Shown here piece by piece: positions 40,400 through 49,278 of a stretch of 64,000 nucleotides of DNA. Below the pieces are notes generated by a model. It made no database searches. It was not told where the DNA came from and saw only the letters and a list, made by a program, of their open reading frames with translations. The stretch comes from Lachnospiraceae bacterium MD335. GTDB taxonomy: Bacteria > Bacillota > Clostridia > Lachnospirales > Lachnospiraceae. Each line of letters starts with the position of its first letter. Positions within the stretch are counted from its first letter, which is position 1. The stretch spans positions 1,066,850-1,130,849 of the forward strand of contig KE159628.1 in NCBI GenBank assembly GCA_000403335.2, read 5' to 3'. The position numbers were made by a program, and so were the translations under genes.

Positions 40400-40960
40400 T
40401 TAATCCAGCTTATTGTTTATCAAACGGTGTTCTGTATCCTCCATAATTTGGTCATGGAGCTTCTGGATACTGAGGTCGAAAAAAGTATTTCCGTTTTGTT
40501 CGGGATAAGTGTCCATCCAGCGGTCATAATCCGTTTCGGCTTTAATCAGAGCTTCCCCACGTTTTTTTGCATCTTTGATTTCATTGCATTTTTCTACATC
40601 TTCTAAAAATTTCTCGTAACGCTGGCACCATGCGTTCATCAGCGTCAGGGTTTCAAAACGTATTCCAACTGTATCATTGCCTTCCTCGTCTTTGCACGCA
40701 AAAAGATGTCCGTTGTATTGTCGGGCAATCTGGAATAAGCGGTGCATGGCTTTAATCATGTCAAAATCGGAATTTTCCAGTACCTCTGGATTAACGGCAA
40801 GGGCATTTGCTATTTTTTCAAGGGATGATGGTTTGGGATTGCGTCTGCCGCTTTCGTAGGCACGAATATAGGCTTCGCTTGCATCAACCAATTCACCTAA
40901 CTGTTTCTGGGTAAGACCACGCTCTTTGCGGATGCGGCGTATATTTTCTCCAACGGTCAT
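40400..40960 (-). CDS. XRE-family repressor of the tyrosine-integrase element
   Basis: A 186-residue regulator with an N-terminal helix-turn-helix (GENIRRIRKERGLTQKQLGELVDASEAYIRAYESGRRNPKPSSLEKIANALAV, about residues 3-58) and a helical C-terminus without a peptidase motif. AGGAGGCAAA precedes the ATG. It faces away from the xis-int operon, and the shared region (40961-41129) holds repeated GAAACAWAA motifs that it may bind. Confidence 0.85.
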   Translation of the reverse strand: MTVGENIRRIRKERGLTQKQLGELVDASEAYIRAYESGRRNPKPSSLEKIANALAVNPEVLENSDFDMIKAMHRLFQIARQYNGHLFACKDEEGNDTVGIRFETLTLMNAWCQRYEKFLEDVEKCNEIKDAKKRGEALIKAETDYDRWMDTYPEQNGNTFFDLSIQKLHDQIMEDTEHRLINNKLD

Positions 40961-41045
40961 AAGTTTGCCTCCTAAAGTTTTAGCTGTGTATTTGCACTAA
41001 ATCAATCATACCACATAAAAAGAAAAAAATAAAGCAAAAAAGATA

Positions 41046-41074
41046 TTGACAAGAAACAAAAGTTACGATATGAT
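41046..41074 (+). promoter_or_regulatory. Promoter of the xis-int operon
   Basis: TTGACA (41046-41051), a 17-nt spacer and TATGAT (41069-41074): a strong sigma-A type promoter. Three GAAACAWAA-like repeats (about 41053, 41083, 41103) overlap or follow it and are candidate repressor sites. Confidence 0.75.
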
Positions 41075-41129
41075 AAAAACGAAACATAAAGATACTATAC
41101 AGAAACAAAAAAGAATGAGAGGACATAAC

Positions 41130-41324
41130 ATGAATGAAAAGATTTACTACAATGCAGAGGATATTTCTAAGATGCTTGGTGTGAGCATGGGAAAATCCTA
41201 CAAGATTCTCAGAGAGATGAACAGGGATTTGGCAGGCAGGGGATTTCTTACGATTGCAGGGAAAATTCCTGTGGAATATTTCAGGGAGAAATGGTATGGG
41301 GCAGCAAAGGAGGCGGTTGTATGA
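41130..41324 (+). CDS. Excisionase-like HTH protein
   Basis: A 64-residue protein, MNEKIYYNAEDISKMLGVSM, continuing GKSYKILREMNRDLAGRGFLTIAGKIPVEYFREKWYG: a MerR-like (HTH_17) winged helix of the excisionase kind. It ends with an ATGA overlap on the integrase start. It should favour excision and may repress its promoter. GAGAGGA lies upstream of the ATG. Confidence 0.8.
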   Translation: MNEKIYYNAEDISKMLGVSMGKSYKILREMNRDLAGRGFLTIAGKIPVEYFREKWYGAAKEAVV

Positions 41325-42400
41325 GCTGTAATGCAAAGAAAGACCCAAACGGCACTTGGCGGATACAATACCGCTGGACGGATTGGACAGGAGCGAAAAA
41401 GAAGTCGCAGAAAAGAGGGTTTAAAACAAAGAAAGAAGCGGAAGAATGGTATGCGCATTTCTTATTGCAGCAATCTTCTGACCCAACAATGACGCTGGCT
41501 GATTTTTGGGAAATTTACAAAGCGGATATGGAAAAGCGCCTGCGGAAAACGACCATGAAACAGAAAGAGTATGTGATGAATGATAAAGTCCTGCCTTACT
41601 TTGGAAGTACGCCAATCAATGAAATCACTGCCCCTATGATAAGAAAGTGGCAGGGTGAGATGATGGAGAAAGGTTTCAAGCCTACTTATCTGAAAACCAT
41701 ACATAACCAGCTCAGCGCCATTCTGAATTATGCAGTCAATTTTTATGAGTTGCGTTCCAATCCATGCCGGAAAGCAGGAAGTATGGGAAAGAGCAGGGCG
41801 GATGAAAGACCATACTGGACTTTGGAAGAATTTCAGAAATTTTCGGATGCGATTATGGATAAGCAGGATTCGTGGGTTGCATTTCAGATTTTATTCTGGA
41901 CAGGGATGCGTTTGGGAGAGCTGCTTGCGCTTCAGGTAAAGGACGTAAATTTTGAGGAAGGCACGATCACGGTTGATGAATCCCTTGCGAGGATTGACGG
42001 GGAAGATTTGATAACCGCACCGAAAACAGAAAGTTCCGTCAGGGTAATTACGATACATAAAGAATTGCAGAAGGCGATAAAGGAATATATTGCAACGATT
42101 TATCGAGCGAGGGCAGGCACACGCCTTTTTGCAGGACGGACAAAGAGTTTCTTTGAACATGAAATGGAGAGAGGAATTAAGTTGTCGGGTGTAAAGAAAA
42201 TTACAGTACATTGTACCAGACACAGCCATGCAAGTATGCTTGTACAGATGGGGTTCAGTCCAGTGGAAATTGCAAAACGGTTAGGGCATGGGAAAGTGAC
42301 AACTACGATTGAAACATACTGCCATCAGTCTATGGATGCACAAATAAAAATTGCGGACAGGCTTGGAAAAGTGGAAAGGGGAGAGGAAGGTGGCGTGTAA
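41321..42400 (+). CDS. int: Tyrosine integrase
   Basis: A 359-residue phage-type integrase. An AP2-like N-terminal arm domain (KDPNGTWRIQYRWTDWTG), SAM-like core-binding domain (about 60-150), and catalytic domain with Arg in WTGMRLGELL, HCTRHSHASML, the HG box LGHGKVTTTIETY and the nucleophile Tyr in ETYCHQS. All catalytic residues are present. ATG 41321 has AAAGGAGG upstream and overlaps the xis stop. It inserts and removes the 40.4-58.2 kb element. Confidence 0.93.
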   Translation: MSCNAKKDPNGTWRIQYRWTDWTGAKKKSQKRGFKTKKEAEEWYAHFLLQQSSDPTMTLADFWEIYKADMEKRLRKTTMKQKEYVMNDKVLPYFGSTPINEITAPMIRKWQGEMMEKGFKPTYLKTIHNQLSAILNYAVNFYELRSNPCRKAGSMGKSRADERPYWTLEEFQKFSDAIMDKQDSWVAFQILFWTGMRLGELLALQVKDVNFEEGTITVDESLARIDGEDLITAPKTESSVRVITIHKELQKAIKEYIATIYRARAGTRLFAGRTKSFFEHEMERGIKLSGVKKITVHCTRHSHASMLVQMGFSPVEIAKRLGHGKVTTTIETYCHQSMDAQIKIADRLGKVERGEEGGV

Positions 42401-42725
42401 GCGTGAAGCAAGGTTTCGGCGTAACACAATCGCATTCTGGCTGAGTGATGAGGAAAAAGCCAAAGTGGAAGCAAGGATTATATTATCAGGACTTCCAAAA
42501 GGAGATTATTACCGCAAAGCCATATTGGGACAGGAAGTGGCGGTAACTGCCGGAAATTATATGTCTAACAGGGTTGCAAAAGTTTTAGAACAGATATTGG
42601 AACATCTGAAAAATGGAAATACAGAAGATGAAAAATTACTGCTGGAACTGGTAAAGCAGTTAGTAGAAATTGGACAGAATGAAAATGCCCCTGCTGGCAA
42701 CAGGGACATTTCAGAAGCAGAGTAA
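42390..42725 (+). CDS. MobC-like ribbon-helix-helix protein
   Basis: A 111-residue protein with FRRNTIAFWLSDEEKAKVEARIILSGLPKGDYYRKAILG, the ribbon-helix-helix core of MobC-type relaxosome proteins, then a helical C-terminus (VLEQILEHLKN). Translation most likely starts at GTG 42390, preceded by GAGAGGAAG and overlapping the integrase end by 11 nt. It may assist the MobV relaxase or act as a regulator. Confidence 0.65.
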   Translation: MACKREARFRRNTIAFWLSDEEKAKVEARIILSGLPKGDYYRKAILGQEVAVTAGNYMSNRVAKVLEQILEHLKNGNTEDEKLLLELVKQLVEIGQNENAPAGNRDISEAE

Positions 42726-42837
42726 GTTGTTGGCGCAATTTACTCTGAATATAAAAAGGACAAGCCTCTTTACATATACGTTGCAGATTTATTATAACAG
42801 AGGCTTTTCCGAATGAAAAGGAGGAGAAGCAGTAAAA

Positions 42838-43485
42838 TTGAATATTTTTTCAGAGGTAAAGGAACATCTGACTGCAAGGCAGGCAGCAGAATATTATGGT
42901 CTGAAAGTTAAGAGAAATGGGAATGCGTGCTGTCCGTTCCATGATGATAAGCACCCAAGCATGAAGATTGACAAGAATTATCACTGTTTTGCCTGTGGCG
43001 TTGGCGGAGATGCGGTTGATTATGTTTCCCGTATGTTTGGATTGTCACAGTATGATGCAGCGTTAAAGCTGATAGAGGACTTTACTCTGCCTGTTGAGGT
43101 AAGGGGAAATATAGAGCTAAATATACAGGAAAAAGAACGTATCCACAGGGAAAAGGAAGAGCGTGAAAGAATAGCGCATATTAAAGAGCGTTTTGAAAAA
43201 TGGTGCAGTCAGACAATTGATAGGTTGAGGAATTGTATCTTGGAGATTGACGATGTAAATCATTTTCTCATTGGAAAACCGCCTGATATTATTTTTTCGG
43301 AAGATTATGCACAGATGCTCCATGCAGAGCCAGTTATCAATTACTGGCTGGATATTCTGTGTATGGGAGAGGTTTCAGAAAGGCAGGAGTTATTTTTAAA
43401 GGATAGGAAGAAGGTGGAGGAAATTGCAGGAAGAGTCTGTGCAGGCAGAAAACGAATTATGGGATGCAGTAGGGGAAGCGCTTGA
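42838..43485 (+). CDS. CHC2 zinc-finger primase-type protein
   Basis: A 215-residue protein with the primase zinc finger: CCPFHDDKHPSMKIDKNYHCFACGVGGDAVDYV (about residues 27-62; Cys, His, Cys, Cys ligands present). No TOPRIM domain follows; the rest is a charged helix region. The start is TTG 42838 (L/M-NIFSEVKEH), with AAGGAGGAG upstream. It feeds the VapE-type ATPase encoded in the overlapping next gene, as a split primase-helicase. Confidence 0.85.
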   Translation: MNIFSEVKEHLTARQAAEYYGLKVKRNGNACCPFHDDKHPSMKIDKNYHCFACGVGGDAVDYVSRMFGLSQYDAALKLIEDFTLPVEVRGNIELNIQEKERIHREKEERERIAHIKERFEKWCSQTIDRLRNCILEIDDVNHFLIGKPPDIIFSEDYAQMLHAEPVINYWLDILCMGEVSERQELFLKDRKKVEEIAGRVCAGRKRIMGCSRGSA

Positions 43486-44782
43486 TATGGAAATGAGTAC
43501 CGTGGAGGACGTACTGGAGTCACTTGCAAGAACACAGAAAGGGAATGTAAAATCTTCCATCGAAAACTGCATGACTATTTTATACAGAGATCCAGTGCTG
43601 AAAGATGCCATATGCAAAAATGAGCTGACAAATAAAATTGATATTGTGAAGCCGTTATTGTGGAAACGGAATGGAAGCTGTGTCACTGATGTTGATATGT
43701 ACCAGATTCAGCGTTACATAGAAACATATTATGGAATTTCCAGTGATAAGGCAATTAACAAAGCGGTCAGCATTGTAGCAAGTGAAAGAAGTTATCACCC
43801 AATCAGAAATTTTCTTGAAGCCTTACATTGGGACGGAAAAAACAGGATTGCAAGTCTGCTACCTCGTTTTCTTGGAACAGATGATAATGAATATACAAGG
43901 GAAATCATGCGGCTTTTGATGATGGCGGCGATACACCGGATTTATGAGCCAGGCTGTAAGTTTGAGATTATGGTCTGCCTTGTGGGTGGTCAGGGAGCAG
44001 GAAAGTCCACATTCTTCCGTTTTCTTGCTGTCAATGATGAGTGGTTTACGGACGATTTGAAACGTATGGATGATGAAAATGTTTACAGCAAGATGCAGGG
44101 GCATTGGATTATTGAGATGTCGGAAATGCTTGCCACTGTCAATGCAAAAAGCATTGAAGATATTAAATCATTTTTAAGCAGACAGAAAGAAACATACCGT
44201 ATTCCATATCAGACTTATGCGGAGGACAGACCAAGACAGTGTATTTTTGTCGGCACATCAAATAATCTGGATTTCCTCCCACTGGACAGGACGGGGAACA
44301 GAAGGTTTGCGCCTGTTTTGGTTCATCAGGAGCGTGTGGAGAAACATATTCTTGAGGACGAAAAGGAGTCGAGAGAATATATTGTGCAGGCATGGGCAGA
44401 GGCAATGGTTATTTATAAAAATTGTCCACATGAATTGAAGCTGTCAAAGGAAATGGAAGAATATCTGAAAGAGATGCAGAAACAGTTTATGCCGGAGGAT
44501 ACAAAGGTGGGCGTTATTCAGGCATGGCTGGACGATTGTACGGAAGAATATGTGTGTAGCGAAATGATTTACAGAGAAGCACTTCGGCATGAGTATGAAG
44601 AACCGAAGCAATGGGAGATTAAGGAAATTAACAGCATTATGAACACCTGTATTGAAGGGTGGGAGAAAATCAGTTCTCACAGGTTCGGCAGGTATGGATT
44701 GCAGCGTGGCTGGAAACGAAGAACCAATATGCAGGGATTTTCACCGCTGCCGGATAATGTGAAGACACCTTTTAAGAAGTAA
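43424..44782 (+). CDS. VapE-type (virulence-associated E) primase/helicase ATPase
   Basis: A 452-residue P-loop ATPase of the VapE/DUF5906 kind. Walker A is VGGQGAGKSTFFRFL (about 188-202), Walker B WIIEMSEM (about 227-234), sensor CIFVGTSNN, arginine finger region DRTGNRRF. It probably unwinds the element's origin. It overlaps the upstream CHC2 gene by 62 nt in another frame, an unusually long overlap; GTGGAGGAAATT precedes the chosen ATG. Confidence 0.9.
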   Translation: MQEESVQAENELWDAVGEALDMEMSTVEDVLESLARTQKGNVKSSIENCMTILYRDPVLKDAICKNELTNKIDIVKPLLWKRNGSCVTDVDMYQIQRYIETYYGISSDKAINKAVSIVASERSYHPIRNFLEALHWDGKNRIASLLPRFLGTDDNEYTREIMRLLMMAAIHRIYEPGCKFEIMVCLVGGQGAGKSTFFRFLAVNDEWFTDDLKRMDDENVYSKMQGHWIIEMSEMLATVNAKSIEDIKSFLSRQKETYRIPYQTYAEDRPRQCIFVGTSNNLDFLPLDRTGNRRFAPVLVHQERVEKHILEDEKESREYIVQAWAEAMVIYKNCPHELKLSKEMEEYLKEMQKQFMPEDTKVGVIQAWLDDCTEEYVCSEMIYREALRHEYEEPKQWEIKEINSIMNTCIEGWEKISSHRFGRYGLQRGWKRRTNMQGFSPLPDNVKTPFKK

Positions 44783-44814
44783 ATGGCAGTATGTTTTAAA
44801 CTCTTTTTTATCCG

Positions 44815-44907
44815 GTTTACAGGGCGCGTTTACATTTTTGTAAACGGTGAGTTTACAGTGGAATATAGGAAAATCAAGGTTTTCAGTCATTTGTAAACGG
44901 TGTAAAC
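44815..44907. repeat. GTTTAC repeats: candidate parC centromere or iterons
   Basis: GTTTAC occurs at 44815, 44828 and 44851 and its complement GTAAAC at 44840, 44893 and 44902. The array lies directly upstream of parM (start 44962), the normal place for the centromere-like site of a ParM system, which is bound by its ParR partner. Confidence 0.65.
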
Positions 44908-44961
44908 AGAAAAAATGGAAAACGCAATCATTAGTTAATAACAATATGGAGGACATATATT

Positions 44962-45888
44962 ATGCAGAAATATAACAACAATACAAAAGTAATCGTTGGC
45001 TTGGATCACGGATATGGCAATATGAAAACAGCGCACAGGGTATTCAGGACAGGAGTGGAATGCTTTGAAGAAGAACCGATAGTCAGTATGAATTACATCA
45101 AGTATAAGAATAGGTATTATGTGATCGGGGAAAATCACTTGATTTATCAGGGTAACAAAACGGATTCGCAGGACTTCTTTATTCTTACGCTTGCAGGCTT
45201 AGCGGAAGAATTGAAATTTAGAGGACTGCATGAGGCGAATGTATTACTGGCTGTTGGACTTCCTCTTGCATGGGCAAAAAGTCAGGCGGCAGATTTTAAG
45301 AAATATCTGATGCAGGAGCAGGAATTGTTTTTCTCGTTCCGCAAAGAAAATTATAGGGTGCATCTGTGCGGAGCGGAAGTGTTTCCACAGGGATTTGCGG
45401 CGGTGTGTAATGCTGGTTCTATGAAAGGCATTAACATGATAGCAGATATCGGAAATGGCACGATGAACGTGATGCAGATTATTGACGGCAGACCATTAGA
45501 GAAAAGTCTTGTGACAGACAAATTTGGTGTTTCTATCTGTATGAAAGAAATACAAAAAGAACTGTCCAAATCAGCAGGGGAAAGCATACCTGAGGTTATG
45601 ATTGAGCCGATGCTGATAAACGGTTTGCAGGGCAGGACGGATGATATTGCGAAAATAGTTATTCGAACTGCGGAGCGGTATGCAGGTGATATTTTAAAGC
45701 GGTTGGTTGACTATGGGTATAAGGAAAATCTGGTGCATCTTTATGTGATTGGTGGAGGCGGCTGTTTGCTCCGACATTACAGTGATATTGCTTCAAAGGC
45801 GAATGTGACGTTTATTGAGGACATCTGTGCTAATGCTAAAGGATATGAATACTTTGCAATGCAGAAACAGCGTAGGCAGGCGGTGTAG
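44962..45888 (+). CDS. parM: ParM/StbA-like actin-type partition ATPase
   Basis: A 308-residue actin-fold protein. Phosphate 1 motif VGLDHGYGNMKTA, phosphate 2 MIADIGNGTMNVMQIIDG, adenosine motif LYVIGGGGCLLRHY. Such filaments push element copies apart. ATGGAGGACATAT lies before the ATG. Its presence, with a primase and a helicase, suggests the excised element replicates autonomously. Confidence 0.88.
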   Translation: MQKYNNNTKVIVGLDHGYGNMKTAHRVFRTGVECFEEEPIVSMNYIKYKNRYYVIGENHLIYQGNKTDSQDFFILTLAGLAEELKFRGLHEANVLLAVGLPLAWAKSQAADFKKYLMQEQELFFSFRKENYRVHLCGAEVFPQGFAAVCNAGSMKGINMIADIGNGTMNVMQIIDGRPLEKSLVTDKFGVSICMKEIQKELSKSAGESIPEVMIEPMLINGLQGRTDDIAKIVIRTAERYAGDILKRLVDYGYKENLVHLYVIGGGGCLLRHYSDIASKANVTFIEDICANAKGYEYFAMQKQRRQAV

Positions 45889-45903
45889 AAATGAGGTTAT
45901 AGA

Positions 45904-46353
45904 ATGAGAAAGACCTATAAATGCAGCAATATAAAATTCTGCATGGAAGATGAAAACCAGCGCAGGACTTGGGAATATTTGCAGAGCATGACACGAAAAG
46001 ACGGTTCTTATGGGAAAATACTTTCGGATGCGTTTGTGGCGGTTCTTGATAGGCAAATATTGGATAGAAATGATAAGGCGGTGAGTGATCCTACTATTTC
46101 GCTGGAGCACAATACTGATATTTTTTGGATGATGCTGGACAGGACATTGGAACAAAAATTCCATGAAATCCTTCAAGAGCTACAGAAAGTTTTGGCAGAG
46201 CAGGTCAGCGACAGTTTAAGTCAATATGTTTCCGCAGTTCATTCCGATGCAGAAAAGCTGATAGAAAAGAATAATGCAGACGGGAGGGGGCAGATGCAGG
46301 AGCCGGAATTATCCGAGGATATGATGGCATTTGCATTTGCAATGGGCGAATAG
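45904..46353 (+). CDS. ParR-like partner of ParM
   Basis: A 149-residue protein, MRKTYKCSNIKFCMEDENQR, then a helical, ribbon-helix-helix-like region and an acidic tail (EPELSEDMMAFAFAMGE). Its place directly after parM, small size and acidic C-terminus fit a ParR adaptor that binds the GTTTAC repeats. The sequence is not close to a named family, so the call is by context. TAGAAATGAGG precedes the ATG. Confidence 0.6.
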   Translation: MRKTYKCSNIKFCMEDENQRRTWEYLQSMTRKDGSYGKILSDAFVAVLDRQILDRNDKAVSDPTISLEHNTDIFWMMLDRTLEQKFHEILQELQKVLAEQVSDSLSQYVSAVHSDAEKLIEKNNADGRGQMQEPELSEDMMAFAFAMGE

Positions 46354-46651
46354 GCGGTTCCGAATTTTAATATTCGGTACTCATTTCTGAAAAGGAAGCC
46401 TATGGAATGGTTCCGAAAGGTATTAATTCGGTGCCGCCGCCCATAGCGAATGATGGCGGTATCATGCCGGAATGGGCAGTCTGACGTGGGAACTTTCACG
46501 ACAGACTACGAATGCCGATAGGCAGAATACCCTCGGAGAGCGCCTTACTTCTGATGCATATGCGTCAGAAGTAATAAGGCGTTACTTTTGACAAAAGTAA
46601 CAAAATCGTAGTTAGCCGGCATATGTAAAATTTGAGAAAGAAGGTGGTGTA
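46354..46651. other. Spacer with candidate oriT of the MobV element
   Basis: No gene. It contains CGCCTTACTTCTGA (46541-46554), which pairs with TCAGAAGTAATAAGGCG (46565-46581; three-base bulge), directly followed by GTTACTTTTGACAAAAGTAAC (46581-46601), a second perfect 9-bp arm hairpin. These sit 50 nt before the MobV gene, as oriT does in pMV158-like systems. Two further dyads are around 46356-46420. Confidence 0.6.
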
Positions 46652-48016
46652 TTGGCAGCAAAAACAATTTCTTTTCCAAAGGGGAAAGGGCATCTTACTC
46701 ATAACAACAGGGAATTTATCTGTAACAATGTGGTGCCGGAAAGGACATCTTGGAACCGGACTTACATACAGGAGCCATTGAAGGACGCTTATGAGAAATG
46801 TTTCGGACAGGCGCTCAGGGATTATAATGCCGCACAAAAGCGTAAGGATAGGCAGAAAGAAGATTATCTGAAGGAGGTAGAAAAATCTGGGAACAAGGAA
46901 AAGACATTTTATGAAAACATTGTTCAGATAGGGAAAAAGGAAGACACTCCTGTGGTGGATGAAAACGGAAACCTAACAGCAGATGCCAAGACTGCTATAG
47001 AAATTTTAGAGCAGTATGCCAAGACCTTTCAGGAACGGAATCCCAATTTATATCTTTTTAACTGTGTGATGCATTTGGACGAAGCAACGCCGCATCTGCA
47101 TATAGATTATATTCCGGTAGCACATGGATATAAAAATGGCATGGAAACCCGCAACAGTCTTACAAAAGCATTCCAGCAGATGGGTTTTGCAAAGGCAGTC
47201 AGTAGAAAGCAGAATGAAACGGTTGCATGGCAGGAAAGGGAGCGGAAATATCTGACGGAACTTTGCAGGGAACGGGGAATTGAGATAGAGGTTCTCGGCA
47301 TACAGCGTGATAATCTTTCTCTGCCAGAATATAAAGCGGCAATGCGTGAAGTGGAGGAACTGGAACAGCAGGCGGAAGCGCTGGACAGTCGGAATGCGGC
47401 ACTGGAGCAGCAGAATGGCAATCTGGCACAGCGTACATCGGAACTTGCCGCACAGGCGCAGGAAATGGAGGCACATAACAATGAGCTGGCTCTGCAGGCG
47501 CAGGAGCTTGCGGAGCAGATAGAAAAAGCGGAAGAAAAAGAGAAAGCGACAAACGAGGTTCTCGCCAAACATGATTTAAGGGCGGAAACATTCAAAACAA
47601 TTTCAAAAGAAGTGAATGCGGAAACAAAAAAGATGAAAAGCGTGGTGGTTCCGATGACAAATCTTTTCGGCGGAGAGGAATATATCAAAGTGAAGAAAAG
47701 CGACTGGAACAAAATGCTGGATGCGTTCGGCAGGGCAGTATCGAGGAATCATCTCTTGGAGAAGTATGAGAAGAAAATAGTCGGTTTAGAAAAGAGGATA
47801 GAAACGCTTACTGATCAGGTTGAAAAATTAAAGCGGTTTGTAGCATCAAGAGGACTTGGAGAGGCGTTTGTGGAATTTGTAAAATCCCTTGCGCCAAAGA
47901 CGATGAAACAAAAACTGGAGGATGCAAAAGCTTATTCTGCTGAACAAAGCCGCCAGAGAAACGCACAGCGGCATGAACTGCCCGAAAAGGGTAAGCAGTG
48001 GCAGCAGGAAATGTAG
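46652..48016 (+). CDS. mobV: MobV-type (Pre/Mob) relaxase
   Basis: A 454-residue plasmid recombination/mobilization enzyme. The MOB-V metal motif is HLDEATPHLHIDYIP (His141, Glu144, His148, His150). Residues 220-310 form a long heptad-rich coiled coil (LEQQAEALDSRNAALEQQNG repeated). It starts at TTG 46652 after AGAAGGTGGTG. It nicks the oriT candidate just upstream. Unlike the IME relaxases, this family needs no dedicated operon. Confidence 0.9.
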   Translation: MAAKTISFPKGKGHLTHNNREFICNNVVPERTSWNRTYIQEPLKDAYEKCFGQALRDYNAAQKRKDRQKEDYLKEVEKSGNKEKTFYENIVQIGKKEDTPVVDENGNLTADAKTAIEILEQYAKTFQERNPNLYLFNCVMHLDEATPHLHIDYIPVAHGYKNGMETRNSLTKAFQQMGFAKAVSRKQNETVAWQERERKYLTELCRERGIEIEVLGIQRDNLSLPEYKAAMREVEELEQQAEALDSRNAALEQQNGNLAQRTSELAAQAQEMEAHNNELALQAQELAEQIEKAEEKEKATNEVLAKHDLRAETFKTISKEVNAETKKMKSVVVPMTNLFGGEEYIKVKKSDWNKMLDAFGRAVSRNHLLEKYEKKIVGLEKRIETLTDQVEKLKRFVASRGLGEAFVEFVKSLAPKTMKQKLEDAKAYSAEQSRQRNAQRHELPEKGKQWQQEM

Positions 48017-48042
48017 ATTTTATGGAAAGAGAGGAACAGGCA

Positions 48043-48396
48043 ATGAATATAACTTATGAAAAATGTGGAGATTATCTAATCCCGAATTTAATTCCCAATC
48101 CGGAGCCAGAGGGAGAGCTGCGGAAGTTTGGGCTGATGCGGAAATCCTATTTGGAAAATCACAGGAGAGGTATTTATTCTGGCTTGCTGTTATCCGGCGA
48201 ATTAAAAAAGCATCTCCTCATGATACAAGAACAGGCAGAGGAGAGATTTGATTTGCTAGTGGAGCAGATGGCGGAGCGAGAAGGTGTGACGGAGCAGTTA
48301 AAGGAGTGCGCTCAGATGCTTTGGGTGCAGAGAATGAATAGCATTAGGGCGAGTGCAGAGGAGATTGTGAGGGAAGAAATAATATATTGTCTATAA
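48043..48396 (+). CDS. TnpV-like transposon protein
   Basis: A 117-residue protein matching the TnpV family: NITYEKCGDYLIPNL, LRKFGLMRKSYLENHRRGIY, AEERFDLLVEQMAEREGVTE, MNSIRASAEEIVREEIIY. Function unknown; a common gene next to relaxases in Clostridia elements. ATG 48043 follows GAGGAACAGG. A decayed second copy is at 49747-50005. Confidence 0.85.
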   Translation: MNITYEKCGDYLIPNLIPNPEPEGELRKFGLMRKSYLENHRRGIYSGLLLSGELKKHLLMIQEQAEERFDLLVEQMAEREGVTEQLKECAQMLWVQRMNSIRASAEEIVREEIIYCL

Positions 48397-48645
48397 GGGA
48401 ATGTGAGGGTATTGAATCCAAGGTCAGTACCATAGCTTCTGCGATGAGTTCATTAACAGTAATTTCTTCGATAGTATGTTCTTGTTCTTCAAAATAAGAG
48501 AATACAATATAAAGAGTGTAAGTGATACACTTTATATTATATTCTCACAGATAAGGCAAAACGGTGAATGCCCTGATAACTAAAATATTATCAGGGCATT
48601 TTATGAGAGATTGGTTTTGTTTTACATTTCATTGTCATCGTTTTG
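48397..48645. other. Gene-free stretch with dyad and terminator
   Basis: It holds an inverted repeat with arms GAATACAATATAAAG...CTTTATATTATATTC (48503-48543) around GTGTAAGTGATACAC, similar to motifs in the 49.1-49.25 kb regulatory region, and a terminator TGCCCTGATAA/TTATCAGGGCA (48570-48598) with T tract. A short open remnant on the minus strand (about 48396-48500) has no recognisable identity. Confidence 0.5.
48570..48602. terminator. Terminator before convergent XRE gene
   Basis: TGCCCTGATAA pairs with TTATCAGGGCA around an A-rich loop, followed by TTTTA. It lies between the TnpV gene and the convergent XRE gene. Confidence 0.75.
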
Positions 48646-49065
48646 TTAATATAAAGGATAATTGGTACGATTTTCTGTTATTTGTAGCAGATTTATATCT
48701 CTGTCAATATTCTTGGCGACAAGCATATCTTCCATATGAATTTGGAAAATTTCTGACATTTTATATAAGTTGTCGATGGAAGGTAGTGTTTGTCCTTTAA
48801 TCCATCGGTAAATGGACTGTGGGCACGCTAAATTTAAAAAACATTGAATGTCCTTCACAGTGCACCCGTTTTTTATGAAAATATAATGTATTTTTTTACC
48901 TGTCTGAATCATATCCAGTGATGTGTATATGTTGCTTTCAACAAATTGTTTTACTGAATCTGTCCATTCTGATGTTTGTTTACAATTTGAAAAGCAGTAC
49001 ATATTTTTATCAACAGTATCAGGTTTTTCATTTGAGGATTCTTTGGTTATTATCTTTACTTCCAT
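48646..49065 (-). CDS. XRE-like regulator (divergent pair, left)
   Basis: A 139-residue protein. Its C-terminal half is a Cro/CI-like helix-turn-helix: IHYIFIKNGCTVKDIQCFLNLACPQSIYRWIKGQTLPSIDNLYKMSEIFQIHMEDML. The N-terminus is polar and unrecognised. AAGGAAAAAA precedes the ATG. It is divergent to another XRE gene across a 213-bp AT-rich region with repeated GTATAAAATTATAC-like motifs. Confidence 0.75.
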   Translation of the reverse strand: MEVKIITKESSNEKPDTVDKNMYCFSNCKQTSEWTDSVKQFVESNIYTSLDMIQTGKKIHYIFIKNGCTVKDIQCFLNLACPQSIYRWIKGQTLPSIDNLYKMSEIFQIHMEDMLVAKNIDRDINLLQITENRTNYPLY

Positions 49066-49278
49066 TTTTTTCCTTTCTGTTTCAGAAAAATTAATAAAAA
49101 ATTTTTCTTTATTTTATTTCTTATATAAGTATAAAATTATACTTTTACATTAGATATTACACTATAAAATATAAAAATGTCAATATTTATATTATACATA
49201 AGAGTGTAAAATTATATTTTTATTTGATTTTCCTCACTTTAATGTGTATAATTACATCATGAGAAAGAGGTGGAAAAA
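49066..49278. promoter_or_regulatory. Divergent regulatory region between two XRE genes
   Basis: AT-rich. A sigma-A promoter reads rightwards: TTGATT (49224-49229), 17-nt spacer, TATAAT (49247-49252). Repeats of the type GTRTAAAATTATA occur near 49130, 49158 and 49204, and TGTGTATAATTACA overlaps the -10. These are likely operators of one or both flanking regulators. Confidence 0.6.

Noticed and set aside
47107-47712. Long minus-strand open frame (201 aa) inside mobV
   Set aside because: It is the antisense of the MobV coiled coil, Ser/Cys-rich as expected for an antisense frame, with no start site.
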